Origin: Mesodorylaimus sp. YZB2_4
Taxonomy: Eukaryota > Nematoda > Enoplea > Dorylaimida > Dorylaimidae
Assembly: GCA_030248295.1 (NCBI GenBank)
Contig: JASANH010000812.1
Coordinates: 496,001-560,000 of the forward strand
DNA: 64,000 nt
Direction: 5' to 3'
The notes under the pieces are model-generated. The model did not search any database. It saw nothing but the letters and a program-made list of their open reading frames with translations, and was not told the origin of the DNA. Below, in pieces: positions 36,920-47,078 of the stretch. Made by a program: the position numbers and the translations under genes. How positions within the stretch are numbered: position 1 is the stretch's first letter; each line of letters opens with the position of its first letter.

Positions 36920-39006
36920 AAAAATTATATTTCCTTTCTAAAAAATATTTGTGCTTTTATCCTCGAGCTTGATGTTTTTAGTATTTTCAAAAAGTATAGA
37001 GGTTTCATATGTGCAATTTAAAATTGAATAAAAATATGTCTACTTAGGTTTTTCTTATTTATAATCAATCACTAAATGCAGGGAAAAAGGTCAAGAGTGG
37101 AGGTGGGCGTGGAGTGGATGTAGGCAAGCCGGAAGCAGTCCTTCTTTGGCACCTACTCCGAAATGGGTTATGCTCTGCTCATGCATCATTGGAGCGTTTT
37201 CCAGTCATCATGGGCATGGAAATGAAAAGGCTTCTTTGCCAGGCTTGGAATGCATTCCGAACCGAGTCAAAGCGCTCATAAATAAATAAAATCTAATGAA
37301 TTTGCTCGCACTATCTAGCTTTGATTTTTGCATGGGCGCGTGAGTGTAGGCAACACTGTTCATTGAGTTTGTCTCTTTCGATTAGCTTTGCTTTTCGTAT
37401 ATTTCTGTGTTTCAAAAAAAAGAAAAGGTATTCAAAATTTATTATGTGAATAAGCTCTGATATATTCTGTAATATTCTAGCTTTCATATTGTTGAGAGCC
37501 AGCTTCGAGAAGATTGTGAATTGCACGGGTGCCCAACAAAATCTCCTTCCCCAATGAAATGGTTGTTATAGGATAGACATCAATGAAGGAGCATGGAACC
37601 TTTAAGAGTCGCTTGAATATCCCGCAATGTGTTCAATAAATCTTCTTCCTAGGTTTTGCTTTAGGAAATATAATGCTTCTACGCAGGGCGACACAGAGAC
37701 TCTGAACTTAGTCTGCAGTGTGCCCTCCATGGGTTCACACTTCGACCCGAACCCAACCCAACACTTTTCAAGTCGAACCCAACCCAAACCCTTTTTTAAA
37801 AACCCAAACCCAACGCATAAGAGCCCATATTTCTTGAAAAAATTGACTAAAACGCGAAAAAACTCTTGTTGTTCAGTGAAGTTATATTATGAGCATGATA
37901 CAACTTTTTGTGAAAATGCTATCATTCTTTACAAAGCGACCTTAGGGGGACCAATTTTGGCATTGTGGCTTTACTCGAATGTCTTCCCTGAGAGAGAAGT
38001 TTAGAGGTTATTTGAAGAGACTTCCCTGGCCTCCACAGGGCACCAAGAAGCACATTTTGACTTCGCACATAACTCTGAAAGTCGACCTTACGATGTACAC
38101 ATTTGTGAGCAGTTGAGTGAGTCGTGCCTATTCGCATCTTCATCCACCTTCAAAACGATCTCCAAGGATACCAGAAGCAACTTATCTAACAGGTGATACA
38201 ATGGCATGATCTTCTGACTGCACCTCCAAATTCGGTTTTGGACTCCTAAAAGACAACCAAAGACCTGAGAAGTATCCTGCTCATATTTCAACGACCATTC
38301 CCTTTTCGAGCTGCAGGTTACAATTAAAACGACCCCAGCCGGGGGGGGGGGGGGGGGGTTATTTCCACCAGGGCACTCACAGCACCCTTACAAGCCCTGT
38401 TCCTCGAACGAGGAGATGCTGGTCTCCCGTCCTCATATTCACCCTCCAAAAGAGCGGCACTGGATAAAGAACCGCACACGGGAAAATAATCAACAGTAAT
38501 TCTTCAAGTTCAAGTAATCAACACAATTGGTTCCATATTGCTCTGTGCATATGGGTACAGAGTGCTGTAAAAAACTACGTTCGTAGCTGGATGCGCATGT
38601 TGCAGCAAATTTTCGCGCATGGAGCAATTAATAGGAAGCGCCCAGACTAGAACCTACGTGCCGCCAAATTCGAATTTTTCAATTGAAAAATAAAGAAACA
38701 TAATAGTTTGTATGACGGTCCAGTCTGATGCGAGGAATTCAGTGAAACTATTATTCCCACGATAGCAATAAAGTTCCAAATTTGAACCCGACTGTTCGAT
38801 GCACGCTAGCCCATGGGCCAGTTCTTTCGGTGTTATAGCCCTACATTTGGAGAAGATACCGTGGGGATTGGATGGAAGGCAGGTCACCCAGTCGTGTGCC
38901 TGAGACATCAACCCGACGGGTTTCAGCCTCGCCTGGAGGAGCGTATAGAGCGGCCAGCGAAGGCAGCTGATACGCTGTATGCGGCGGCCAGTCAAGGCAA
39001 CCACAT

Positions 39007-39852
39007 CCAGGGTCGACCGTACCGGCTTTTTTGACCGTACGCGTACCGTACCCGTACCGAGGGCCTGGTACGGCCGTACCGTACCGTACCGTACCGTACC
39101 AGACGTGCCGTACCGTACCGTACCGTACTCAAAATTTTACTTTAACTGCGTATGAATAAGAAACTTTCTTAGCTGGTTATGCTTTGATTTCAAAAGCGGA
39201 CAGTTCAGCAAAAGTACTTTATTAGCTTGTTTGAATCTGGCGGCACACATCCGTATCAGACTGATTTGAACGTATTGAATCCAACTGCTGGCAGATTACA
39301 TTTCACAAAAGGAAGCATTCGGGTTTTTTCTGGCATAAGACTTCCATGGTTACCCCCGCATACATTCTTAGCCACCAAAAGTGCGGTTTCTCAGCTTTCC
39401 AGCACCTGATTTCCAGCGCTGGAAATCAGAGTGAGATGAGGGGCCGCCTCTCGAGATCTTTGTCTTACAGACCTTGAAAAATTGCGTGTAATTCGTCGTT
39501 GTCGTCGATGTAGTAATAATCGTAAACTTTAGAAGACATTTGCTGATAAGACCTAACTGGCTGTCCCAACAGACCAGCTACAAAATTCAATTCACACCAG
39601 AAAGTCCTGCAGCCACGGTACAGTGCAACATTTTTCTTGATTTCACACTTTCTCGAATACCTACTCAAAAACAGCTGTTTTGAAGTAAGCTGCATGCACC
39701 TGCGAATCACTGAAGCGCGGAAAATTTAAAAATGACATAACCCTGGAGGTACGGCCGTACCGGCCTGTTTTCACTGCCGTACCCGTACCGTACCGTACCA
39801 CCCCCGGTACGGCGGTACGGTACGGCCGGTACGGTGGTACGGTCGACCCTGG
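39007..39852. mobile_element. hAT-like non-autonomous transposon with 8-bp TSD
   Basis: The ends are perfect 17-bp inverted repeats, CCAGGGTCGACCGTACC at 39007-39023 and its complement at 39836-39852. Subterminal regions on both sides are packed with GTACC/GGTAC pentamers (39020-39127 and 39745-39840). The element is flanked by the identical octamer AACCACAT at 38999-39006 and 39853-39860. An 8-bp duplication with a CAGGG-type end is characteristic of the hAT superfamily. The interior (about 620 bp) has no transposase, so movement would need a partner element. Confidence 0.85.
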
Positions 39853-42312
39853 AACCACATACTGCTCCGTGTGAGGCAACCAGATACAGTACCGTCTCCT
39901 CAGGCCAAACACACCTACTACACCCCCTACAAACAGGCACAGAAAATAGAATTGTGCAAGTCAGAGCAAGAAGACAGAACAAGGCCTTGTGGCGATCTGA
40001 TTCTTATAAATGAACTGCTTGACGAATGCCACAAACTAACAATAAGAGTATAACCACTAAACACTGCCAATAGGGCTATAAACTAGAACTTTAGGTTTGC
40101 TGTGCCTGCCAGTGGCTGTCTCCATGAACCTAGGACAACTGACGAAAAATCGATCACGCCCCATATGCTATAGGTACCAGTTTCAGGGTCCTGCACGGGT
40201 ATGAAAATCGTATTCGCTGATAAAGTGACATACAGTAGTGCAAAATAATGTATAGCACGGGACCTAACCCGTGACCAAGAACATATTACCTGTGAATGCC
40301 TAATCAAACATGTCAGACTGGACCTATTCTAATGAGTGCGCATCGATTGGTGACTCTGGCCTGGCAGTGCTTGTCATAAGAAACGATTCTCAACGGAGGA
40401 ATTGCGCGGTAGAATTTAATTTATATGTAAAAATATCATATAATTATCCTGGACTTTTTCAATTTGATTTTCCTTCTGTCGAATGTAATTATAATTGTGT
40501 TACAGATGCACAGCATGTATTTTTCCGTTTCGTGGATTCATCCCGCCGTTGAAATTGTCTTGGTCAAGTTTCAAAAGCATCCATGTAGGGTCATTGGAGA
40601 AGCTAATTTATGGCCTTCATTCCCTCGAATCGGCGGTGCGACATTCGTGCAGTGAACTCCCACTTATCGCACAGTTTGCCCGTGTGATAGTAGCATTTTT
40701 CAAAGAACGAAAAGACACCGCTCCTGCTCTGTAAAATTCGGTGGGAAGCTGTGATTAGAAACTGATCCAGCTAGTGGGATCCTGGGATAATTCGAAAAAG
40801 TTTTTTCGAGAAATATACTGTAGATGCTCTTTAACTCCAGGCATTCGCTACACGGTTGTAAGACATTAAGGTTGCAGGCGACACGAATGTAGGAAGATAT
40901 ACTAGTGTACGTTGTTGTACCGCTGCTGATCCATTACAATTCTTACGCCTTAGGTGTTACTTATTCGTATTATTAACACCCGCTCTCTCCCATCTCATAT
41001 GGTCAAATACTGTACGGGGGTGAATTTTTCACTTTGCTATCTTAGCCGATCTGGTCGATTCTGCCAGAAACCCTGTCCTAAAGCTATAGTAGAACGGGGG
41101 GGGGGGTAATCTGGAAGAGGGTTAGTATGCTTTGACATGTAGTCCCCACGTAAAATAAGCCCGGCATACTTCGTTTCGCTCAGATCCGTATTCCTGTTTT
41201 TAAAAATGCGAAAATCGAATTTTCAGAGAAAGTTGAATTGCACGCACTTCGCGTGTTTTTGCCTCTGATGCGCAGGATAGCAGATCGCAAAGGTTTTCCA
41301 GTAACATTAGTTAAAAACAGGTGGGAACTATTTTTTCTCAGTTTTTTTGAGATTTAACAACGTAATTGATCTCAATCGTGATTTTCGAAATGAAACAACG
41401 CTTCCGCCAAATAGTGTGGCATATGTTTACGTTTGTTTGCTCCTTTTTTGGTGCTGAAACTGTAAACGACTCAATGTCAAGAGTTTTACCCTCACCAGCA
41501 CTCAGGATGGCAATAAACTTTCAGACAATAAAGTGAAAAGGAGAGGCGCGATACTTTTAATTGATGTCTGAAAATTGATACATAGGCTACAAATAAGTAA
41601 TGGAAGTTTTTTGAAAAAGCAGAAAAATCAAAGGGGATGAATTCCCTTGCTAAAGCATGTAAGTATTTCTGACGAAATAGTCCTAACGTGGCTATCACTA
41701 AATATTAAAAATCATATTCCACCATTTAAAATACCCCTAGAACATAGAGTTGGGTTTGGGAGACCTGAAAATTGACAGTGACTCGTTTTTGGAACACTTT
41801 TCACAAATTTTTAGAATAACTCACGATCAAAAAACGTGCTGAACACTTTAAGTGATTAACAAGTTAACACAAGCATCGTAGACTTTTTTGCGAGCTAGTA
41901 AAAAACTTCAGACAAGTCTGATACTGAAGCATTTTGCATGGTCTTCAAAAACTGTATGCACAAAAGAGGAATGTATGCTCTTGATGTTCGGAGCGCATTT
42001 TGTGCGCGCAAGAAAGAATCAGGGTCTGGCGTGCTGGCGCATAAAAAATGCGTGCCAACTTCATAGTTTTAAACCTCTTCAGAGTCAAAAATACTATAAT
42101 ATTCTTTGGACAGAAGCCCGCGGCTACAAAACTGGTCCCCGCGCGGCCGCGACACGTTCGACAGCGAAGCCTTTAAGCCGAGCTGAACGAGAAATCGGGC
42201 TTCGATTTTATTCCTGATTTCTAATTTGAGCTCATAGGTCGCTCTTACAAAACGGAAATTTACTGTCGGGAACAGAAACACAGCACGCTTTAATTCCGAA
42301 GAGAAATATGTC

Positions 42313-42318
42313 TTTATT
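42313..42318 (-). promoter_or_regulatory. Polyadenylation signal AATAAA for the minus-strand exon
   Basis: AATAAA on the minus strand, about 125 bp downstream of the stop at 42443. It supports reading 42443-42668 as a genuine terminal exon. Confidence 0.4.
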
Positions 42319-42442
42319 TTCGTCTTTACAGTTGATAATTCTTCTCAAGCTCCTTGCCGGGAGCCTGATGATAGAGAACCGAGCCAAGGCTACATATTGA
42401 AACTCAAAGATTAAATAGTTATTTCGATAGGGCTGTGATTAA

Positions 42443-42668
42443 TTAGTTTTCAGACTTTCGGTACAAAGGTCTTTTGGGCTCTGCGAGAATCTTGTGGTCG
42501 GCACAAACAGGAACGTGTTTCAGTGTATGATGTGTTTTTAGACCAAGCACTGTTGCTTGTCTTGCTCGACATATTCTACAAGAATCCAACGGGTAACTAG
42601 TCCGTATTCTAGAAATGTAAGTGCTGCCCATTCGTTGGTCTACTAAATTTATTTTGTGGAAATGTGCT
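42443..42668 (-). CDS. Candidate terminal exon, Cys/His-containing basic protein
   Basis: The minus-strand frame is open from a strong acceptor (TTTTTCTGTTTAG, ending at 42669) to a stop at 42443, with AATAAA about 125 bp further on. It encodes a 74-residue basic segment starting AHFHKINLVDQRMGSTYISR and containing CRIC and VCADH, a spacing compatible with a small zinc site. I do not recognise the family. A possible first exon is ATGCCTTATAA before a GTAAGT donor at 45553-45543, which joins in the right phase; receptor gene 1 would then lie nested inside a 2.9-kb intron on the opposite strand. The upstream link is speculative. Confidence 0.4.
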
Positions 42669-42940
42669 CTAAACAGAAAAATTGTATCTGTCTTATTGTA
42701 ATCAAGCGTGAAGTCGGGAAAAACTTTTGCCTTCGCATGAAATAATAATTCACGATCAGCTCGTAAAAAACCTCAATACTTTTGCCTCGGAAAAGATTTC
42801 TTCTTGGCAGATCTCTCTGATTGTTAGACAACTCAAAACTATGTCTTTCCCTTTCACATATCCAATCGTGAGCGAATTAGCGTTAGGCAAAAAGCCATGC
42901 GGACAAGTTTTTTTGAAGAAAGTCGAGTTACATGCTTTTT

Positions 42941-42942
42941 AG
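42941..42942 (+). promoter_or_regulatory. TTTTAG acceptor before receptor gene 1
   Basis: GCTTTTTAG ends 26 bp before the ATG at 42969. Equivalent sites precede the other three receptor genes (50502-50503, 54510-54511, 60907-60908), as expected of a 5'-UTR intron or spliced-leader site. Confidence 0.5.
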
Positions 42943-42968
42943 CTGCCTAAAAAAACTTCTCGATAACG

Positions 42969-44021
42969 ATGGCCAACTTTTCCGATACATGCGGCATCGA
43001 CCTTGAATACGTGGAACAAGTAAGAAAAGTCGGCAGTTTTATCGCCTACGAAGTGGTCGTATGGGTGCAATTTGTTTTGGGCACTCCTGGCCACATTCTC
43101 GTGATCGTGGCATTTTTCCAGGCAAGAAAAGAGGAAGCGGCTTACATGTACCAGGCATTCGTGACTGTAAGTGAAATGCTAAAATTACAAGCCTGTGTCT
43201 TGATGGTCCTCACCAAAATGTTTCTGTCGGGTGCCGAGTACACACCTGGTTTCCTGTGGTATAAACGGTCCTATGTCCTTATGTTCTACGCGGCCAAACT
43301 AGCGTTTAATTTATTCCACATCATGTTCACCTTGTCCCTGCTCTTATCAGTGGCCATGAGTGCAGATCGCGTTTACGCCTTGGCCTACCCTTTCAAGTAC
43401 AAGAATCTGAATGCCCGCCTGCATCAGAGGTGCGCATTTATTCTGTGTCTTTTGGTGGCAACTTGCACCAGTTTCAACGACGTCTTGGTGATTGTGGAAG
43501 AAGGAGACCACTACTCGATTCAGTTCAGCTACGAAGCATCTCAGACCATTTTTGCCATTTTCATGGCTATGCTGTGCAATTCTGTGCGGTGTGTGGGTCT
43601 CCTCTTATTAGTCATACTGAACATTTTATTAGTCAGATTGTATAGGGTTAAATTGATGAAAGCAGGAGCATCAATAAAAAGCAATGATAGGGATAAGCAG
43701 AGAAGACAGCAAGAAAAGATTTTGTTGACACTGACCATTTGTCAATCTGTATTTCAAGGCATATCAGTTCTTAGTTTCGTTGTCTTTTTTACTGTAAGTT
43801 ATTTTTCCTCATATGTTCTGTATTGCTTTAGTTTTGCGGTGAGTCCTTGTATCGATATGATCAGAGACATTTGCGATTTGTTACAGCTTTATGTGACTCT
43901 TTTTGTCAACAAACAGTTTAGGCAGAAGATCTTGAGTTTGTTAGGATTTTGCAAAAGTGCTGCTGTCAGTGCTGTACCAACTGTTTCTGTCAATGCCCAA
44001 CGTACTATAACTGTTGCATGA
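42969..44021 (+). CDS. Seven-transmembrane receptor, array copy 1 (350 aa)
   Basis: Intronless divergent rhodopsin-like receptor. The N-terminus is extracellular-like with a sequon (NFS, 3-5) and one Cys. Approximate membrane spans: 23-50, 60-84, 102-130, 154-176, 192-222, 250-276, 288-313. The TM3 end reads MSADRVYALAYPFKY (D133-R134-V135), a DRY-like motif. Unusual points: TM1 has GTPGH where class A has GN; TM3 lacks the Cys used for the ECL2 disulfide; TM7 reads DLLQLYVTLF instead of NPxxY. A basic helix-8-like end follows (NKQFRQKI), then a tail ending SVNAQRTITVA, identical to copy 3. Ligand unknown; a chemosensory or peptide receptor is inference. Confidence 0.9.
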   Translation: MANFSDTCGIDLEYVEQVRKVGSFIAYEVVVWVQFVLGTPGHILVIVAFFQARKEEAAYMYQAFVTVSEMLKLQACVLMVLTKMFLSGAEYTPGFLWYKRSYVLMFYAAKLAFNLFHIMFTLSLLLSVAMSADRVYALAYPFKYKNLNARLHQRCAFILCLLVATCTSFNDVLVIVEEGDHYSIQFSYEASQTIFAIFMAMLCNSVRCVGLLLLVILNILLVRLYRVKLMKAGASIKSNDRDKQRRQQEKILLTLTICQSVFQGISVLSFVVFFTVSYFSSYVLYCFSFAVSPCIDMIRDICDLLQLYVTLFVNKQFRQKILSLLGFCKSAAVSAVPTVSVNAQRTITVA

Positions 44022-45770
44022 TTGTACTCTGGGAAGTATTCGCATTGAATTCTCTCGGTGATAGTATTCACGCGTGGGCACCATAATTTGATTTGTCAGA
44101 GTACTTCGCCCCCTAAACGAGCAGTCAGTAGAATTATATCATCTGAAACCACTTTTGAGTGTTTCTGCTGGGGGTGATGAAAAAGTTGAAGCAATGTTTT
44201 TTTACGAAAGCTCTATGTAAATACAGTATTTTTCAAGTGTGTTCCCCTCATATTTAGGCTTTTTTTGAAATGCAAGTGTGAATGCACCATGCGAGAGTTA
44301 ATATTCAGGAATTTTCAGGAATTGCATTCACATAACGTTTGCATGATTGCGTAATCTGGGAAGTTCTCATGTTGAATTTTTTCGGTGAAAGCATTCACGC
44401 GAATGCTCAATGTTCTGATTTGCAGAAGCACTTTTTTTTCTTAAACTAGCAATCAATGGAATTATCTTGTGAACCATTTTGTGTTTTCTTTTGATAGAGT
44501 TGATGTTAAGTTGAAGTAAACTTTTTGAACAGAAGTTTTACATAATTTGTAAAATATGTTTACCTTATTCTCAGATTTTTGTGAGATATCGCTCCAAAAT
44601 TGCTATGGTAAATTGAAATCTGGAGTATCTCTTGCACTACAATCAGTTTTCCTAGAAATTTTTAATGGAATTTCAGAGACTCGCTCCAAAAATCCTTCGT
44701 GAAGTGTGAAATTTAGGGGCATGTCCCCATGAGCCAAATCACAACTAATTGTCGGTAGCTCTTTCAAGGCCAAAAAACCGACTGTACTCGCTCGCTAGAG
44801 TGGTGTATTGAACGAATGTTCTCTTCAAAAAAATGTTCTCAACATGTTAGTTGTCTCAACAAAATGTCACGAACGATTGGCGAGCCGACGTGAAATCCAG
44901 GACTGACATATCCAGTGTGTACAGAACTCATCTCTCGAATGGACTTTCTCCGTGAATACTGACTGCTATTTCCGTTGGCTTATCATTAGAGAAGACAGAA
45001 GCTCGGAAATGAGTTCATAAATCAGTCAGTACAAAAATATCGAAATTGAGCCCGCGAGCTTCTAATACGTAAGCTACTTATTGCGGATAATCAAACATCT
45101 TTTCGTTGTCCACTCGGTCGCCTAGATAACGGTTGCTCTCTTCGCAGCGGCATGTCATCAACAGGCGCGGTATAGCTGCCTGTTTAGCCCAGCCACACAG
45201 ACGCGGAATGTGAGCGGGCAACTTTGATCATTCATAACTCGACAACAAATCAACAAAAATGCACAAAATTTTGGGGGTGAGCTATGTTTGTACTGGCCAA
45301 TAATCGTGCAAAATTTTGTTGGAAGTGGCTCAGGCGTTCTCGAGATCCAGAATGCACGTTTTGTTGTTCCAGAGATGACGACGACGACAACGTCGAAGTA
45401 CTAGTCACAGCCACAGCAATAACTACTGAAGCTACGGACAAAAGAGTTGGTTTTTCTGAAAGCTCCCATAGCGGTAGTTTTTCTTTTGAGGGTGTGATTT
45501 TAAGATTCGAGCTAATTAAATTTTTGAGCTCTAGAAACTTACTTATAAGGCATACCACCAGCGGGCGGAATATTTTTATGAGCCGTGCGGCGCGCTGTTT
45601 CCGTTAGCCCTAATTACTTTGGTTGAATTTTTTGCTTTAGTTTGGCGGATTAGCTGGCTAGTGTTTTAATGTTTTCATTTCAAAGCCCTAAATTATAGGA
45701 TAATCTACCTGCGATCTTTTGCACATTCTCTGTAGCAAAGAATATTTGTTGCGGAAATTGAGGTTATTTG

Positions 45771-45809
45771 CCGCCAGAAAATATTACTGCCAGCAATATT
45801 TTCTGGTGG
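45771..45809. repeat. 15-bp hairpin
   Basis: CCGCCAGAAAATATT (45771-45785) and AATATTTTCTGGTGG (45795-45809) are inverted with one mismatch (a possible G-U pair in RNA) around a 9-base loop. Several further TGGTAATATT copies follow to about 45860. Confidence 0.75.
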
Positions 45810-46098
45810 TAACATTAATTGATTGGTAATATTGATTGGTAACAGTAATATTAATTACGGCACCGCCACAAACGGCAGTGGAGTGCTTACAATTGAAAAC
45901 CCCCCGCCTAAAACAGCCACATTAGTTGCCTGTTTAGCCCATCTACTCTGGAACTTATGCCCAGTAGGCTACAGTGACAGGGAATAACGTGGGAACCTTC
46001 TTTGTACGAAATTTGCGTCATCTCAGGAGGACTAGACGACAAATTTCTTCCATCTATTCTCAATTTCTAGCCCAAATGTAGGTGCGAAAAAGTAACAT

Positions 46099-46857
46099 TA
46101 TTTCTAAAAAAAATCTGTTATCAGACAACAAAATGGTTAGCCCAGCCACCCTACTCTAATCAAATGCACGGCAAACAAGGTTGGCTTGGCTCCCTTGGCG
46201 GCGTTTGTAGAAATATTGTAATCAAACAGAATTGCTACTGTCACTAAAAAAGTGTAACAGAGCGTCCCCTACCTCAGCCACTTCATTCAGGCAATAGAGA
46301 GATGGCAACACAAGGGCCGATGGTCGTTCTTGTGCTGAGGGTTGTACGCCTAAAGCTATAGCATGCTGGCTACACAGAAGCTGAACTTCCTGTTCTAGTG
46401 TCACTGAGTAGGTGTTAGATATTCAGTACTCGTGCTGTCACGGCAGATGCACTCTTAATGCAGCAAGTCCTCACTGTCCCCCAAGTAAGTTCCTGGTAAT
46501 AAAAGAAGTCGCATTCCGAAACTACAAACTTCCGTACTTACTCCAAAATACGAATAAGTGTATTCATGTTGGTACTAGCCTTCGGTGAAAAACAGAATGA
46601 AATCCCGCTGGGAGTCGGCCCCTCGACTCCACGATGCACCGAGTACATCACAGAGACATGCGTTGGGAGTGAGTGCGGAAAAACGATTGCGAGCCTCGCC
46701 CTGAAGGCAACAAGATATATCATGTCCACATAAGTATATCCCTTTTAAGCATGTGCCGCCGAGGGAGCCCAGCCAACCTCGTTTGCCTCGCAGTTGGTTA
46801 TAGTAGGGTGGCTGGGCTAACCTTTTTGCCGTCTGATAACAGATTTTTTTAGAAATA
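46099..46857. mobile_element. Foldback/MITE-like element with about 106-bp arms
   Basis: 46099-46204 and 46752-46857 are imperfect inverted repeats. Both arms carry TATTTCTAAAAAAA, ATCTGTTATCAGAC, GGTTAGCCCAGCCACCCTAC and a GGCTCCCT(T/C)GGCGGC block in the same order. The interior has no transposase frame. GTTTAGCCCAGCCAC-like words at 45180 and 45930 suggest older related fragments. No target-site duplication could be assigned. Confidence 0.75.
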
Positions 46858-47028
46858 TACTTTATATGTAGCCGAGCACCATGACATACTTTGAAGGTAC
46901 ATCAGTCCTCAATTTTTTTTGTTTTTTAGCAGTGAGTTATTTTTCTTAATATTCTCGTGATTGTGCATTTTACTGAAGGATTTGCTTGCATAGCACCTGA
47001 GATAATTAGTAATCGTATTTATGATCGG

Positions 47029-47078
47029 CAACACCATCTCTCGCATGAAGTTTCATGCGTAAGTTTTTCGAGAGAGAT
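47029..47078. repeat. Nested palindrome
   Basis: The inner arms CGCATGAA/TTCATGCG are exact. The outer arms ACCATCTCTCG and CGAGAGAGATGGT pair around them. It can extrude as a cruciform or form an RNA hairpin. No adjacent gene explains it. Confidence 0.6.

Larger units (their letters stand above)
36920..42442. other. Gene-poor region with a hAT-like element
   Basis: Holds the 3' UTR of the 198-aa gene, a poly-G run at 38341-38358, the hAT-like element at 39007-39852 and another poly-G run at 41096-41106. Short open frames at 38654-39004, 40310-40734 and 41888-42217 show no motif, splice context or codon pattern that I would trust. Confidence 0.5.

Noticed and set aside
45250..45607. Overlapping frames on both strands as a gene
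   Set aside because: Neither frame has a clear acceptor, donor or family; kept only as a note in the spacer entry.
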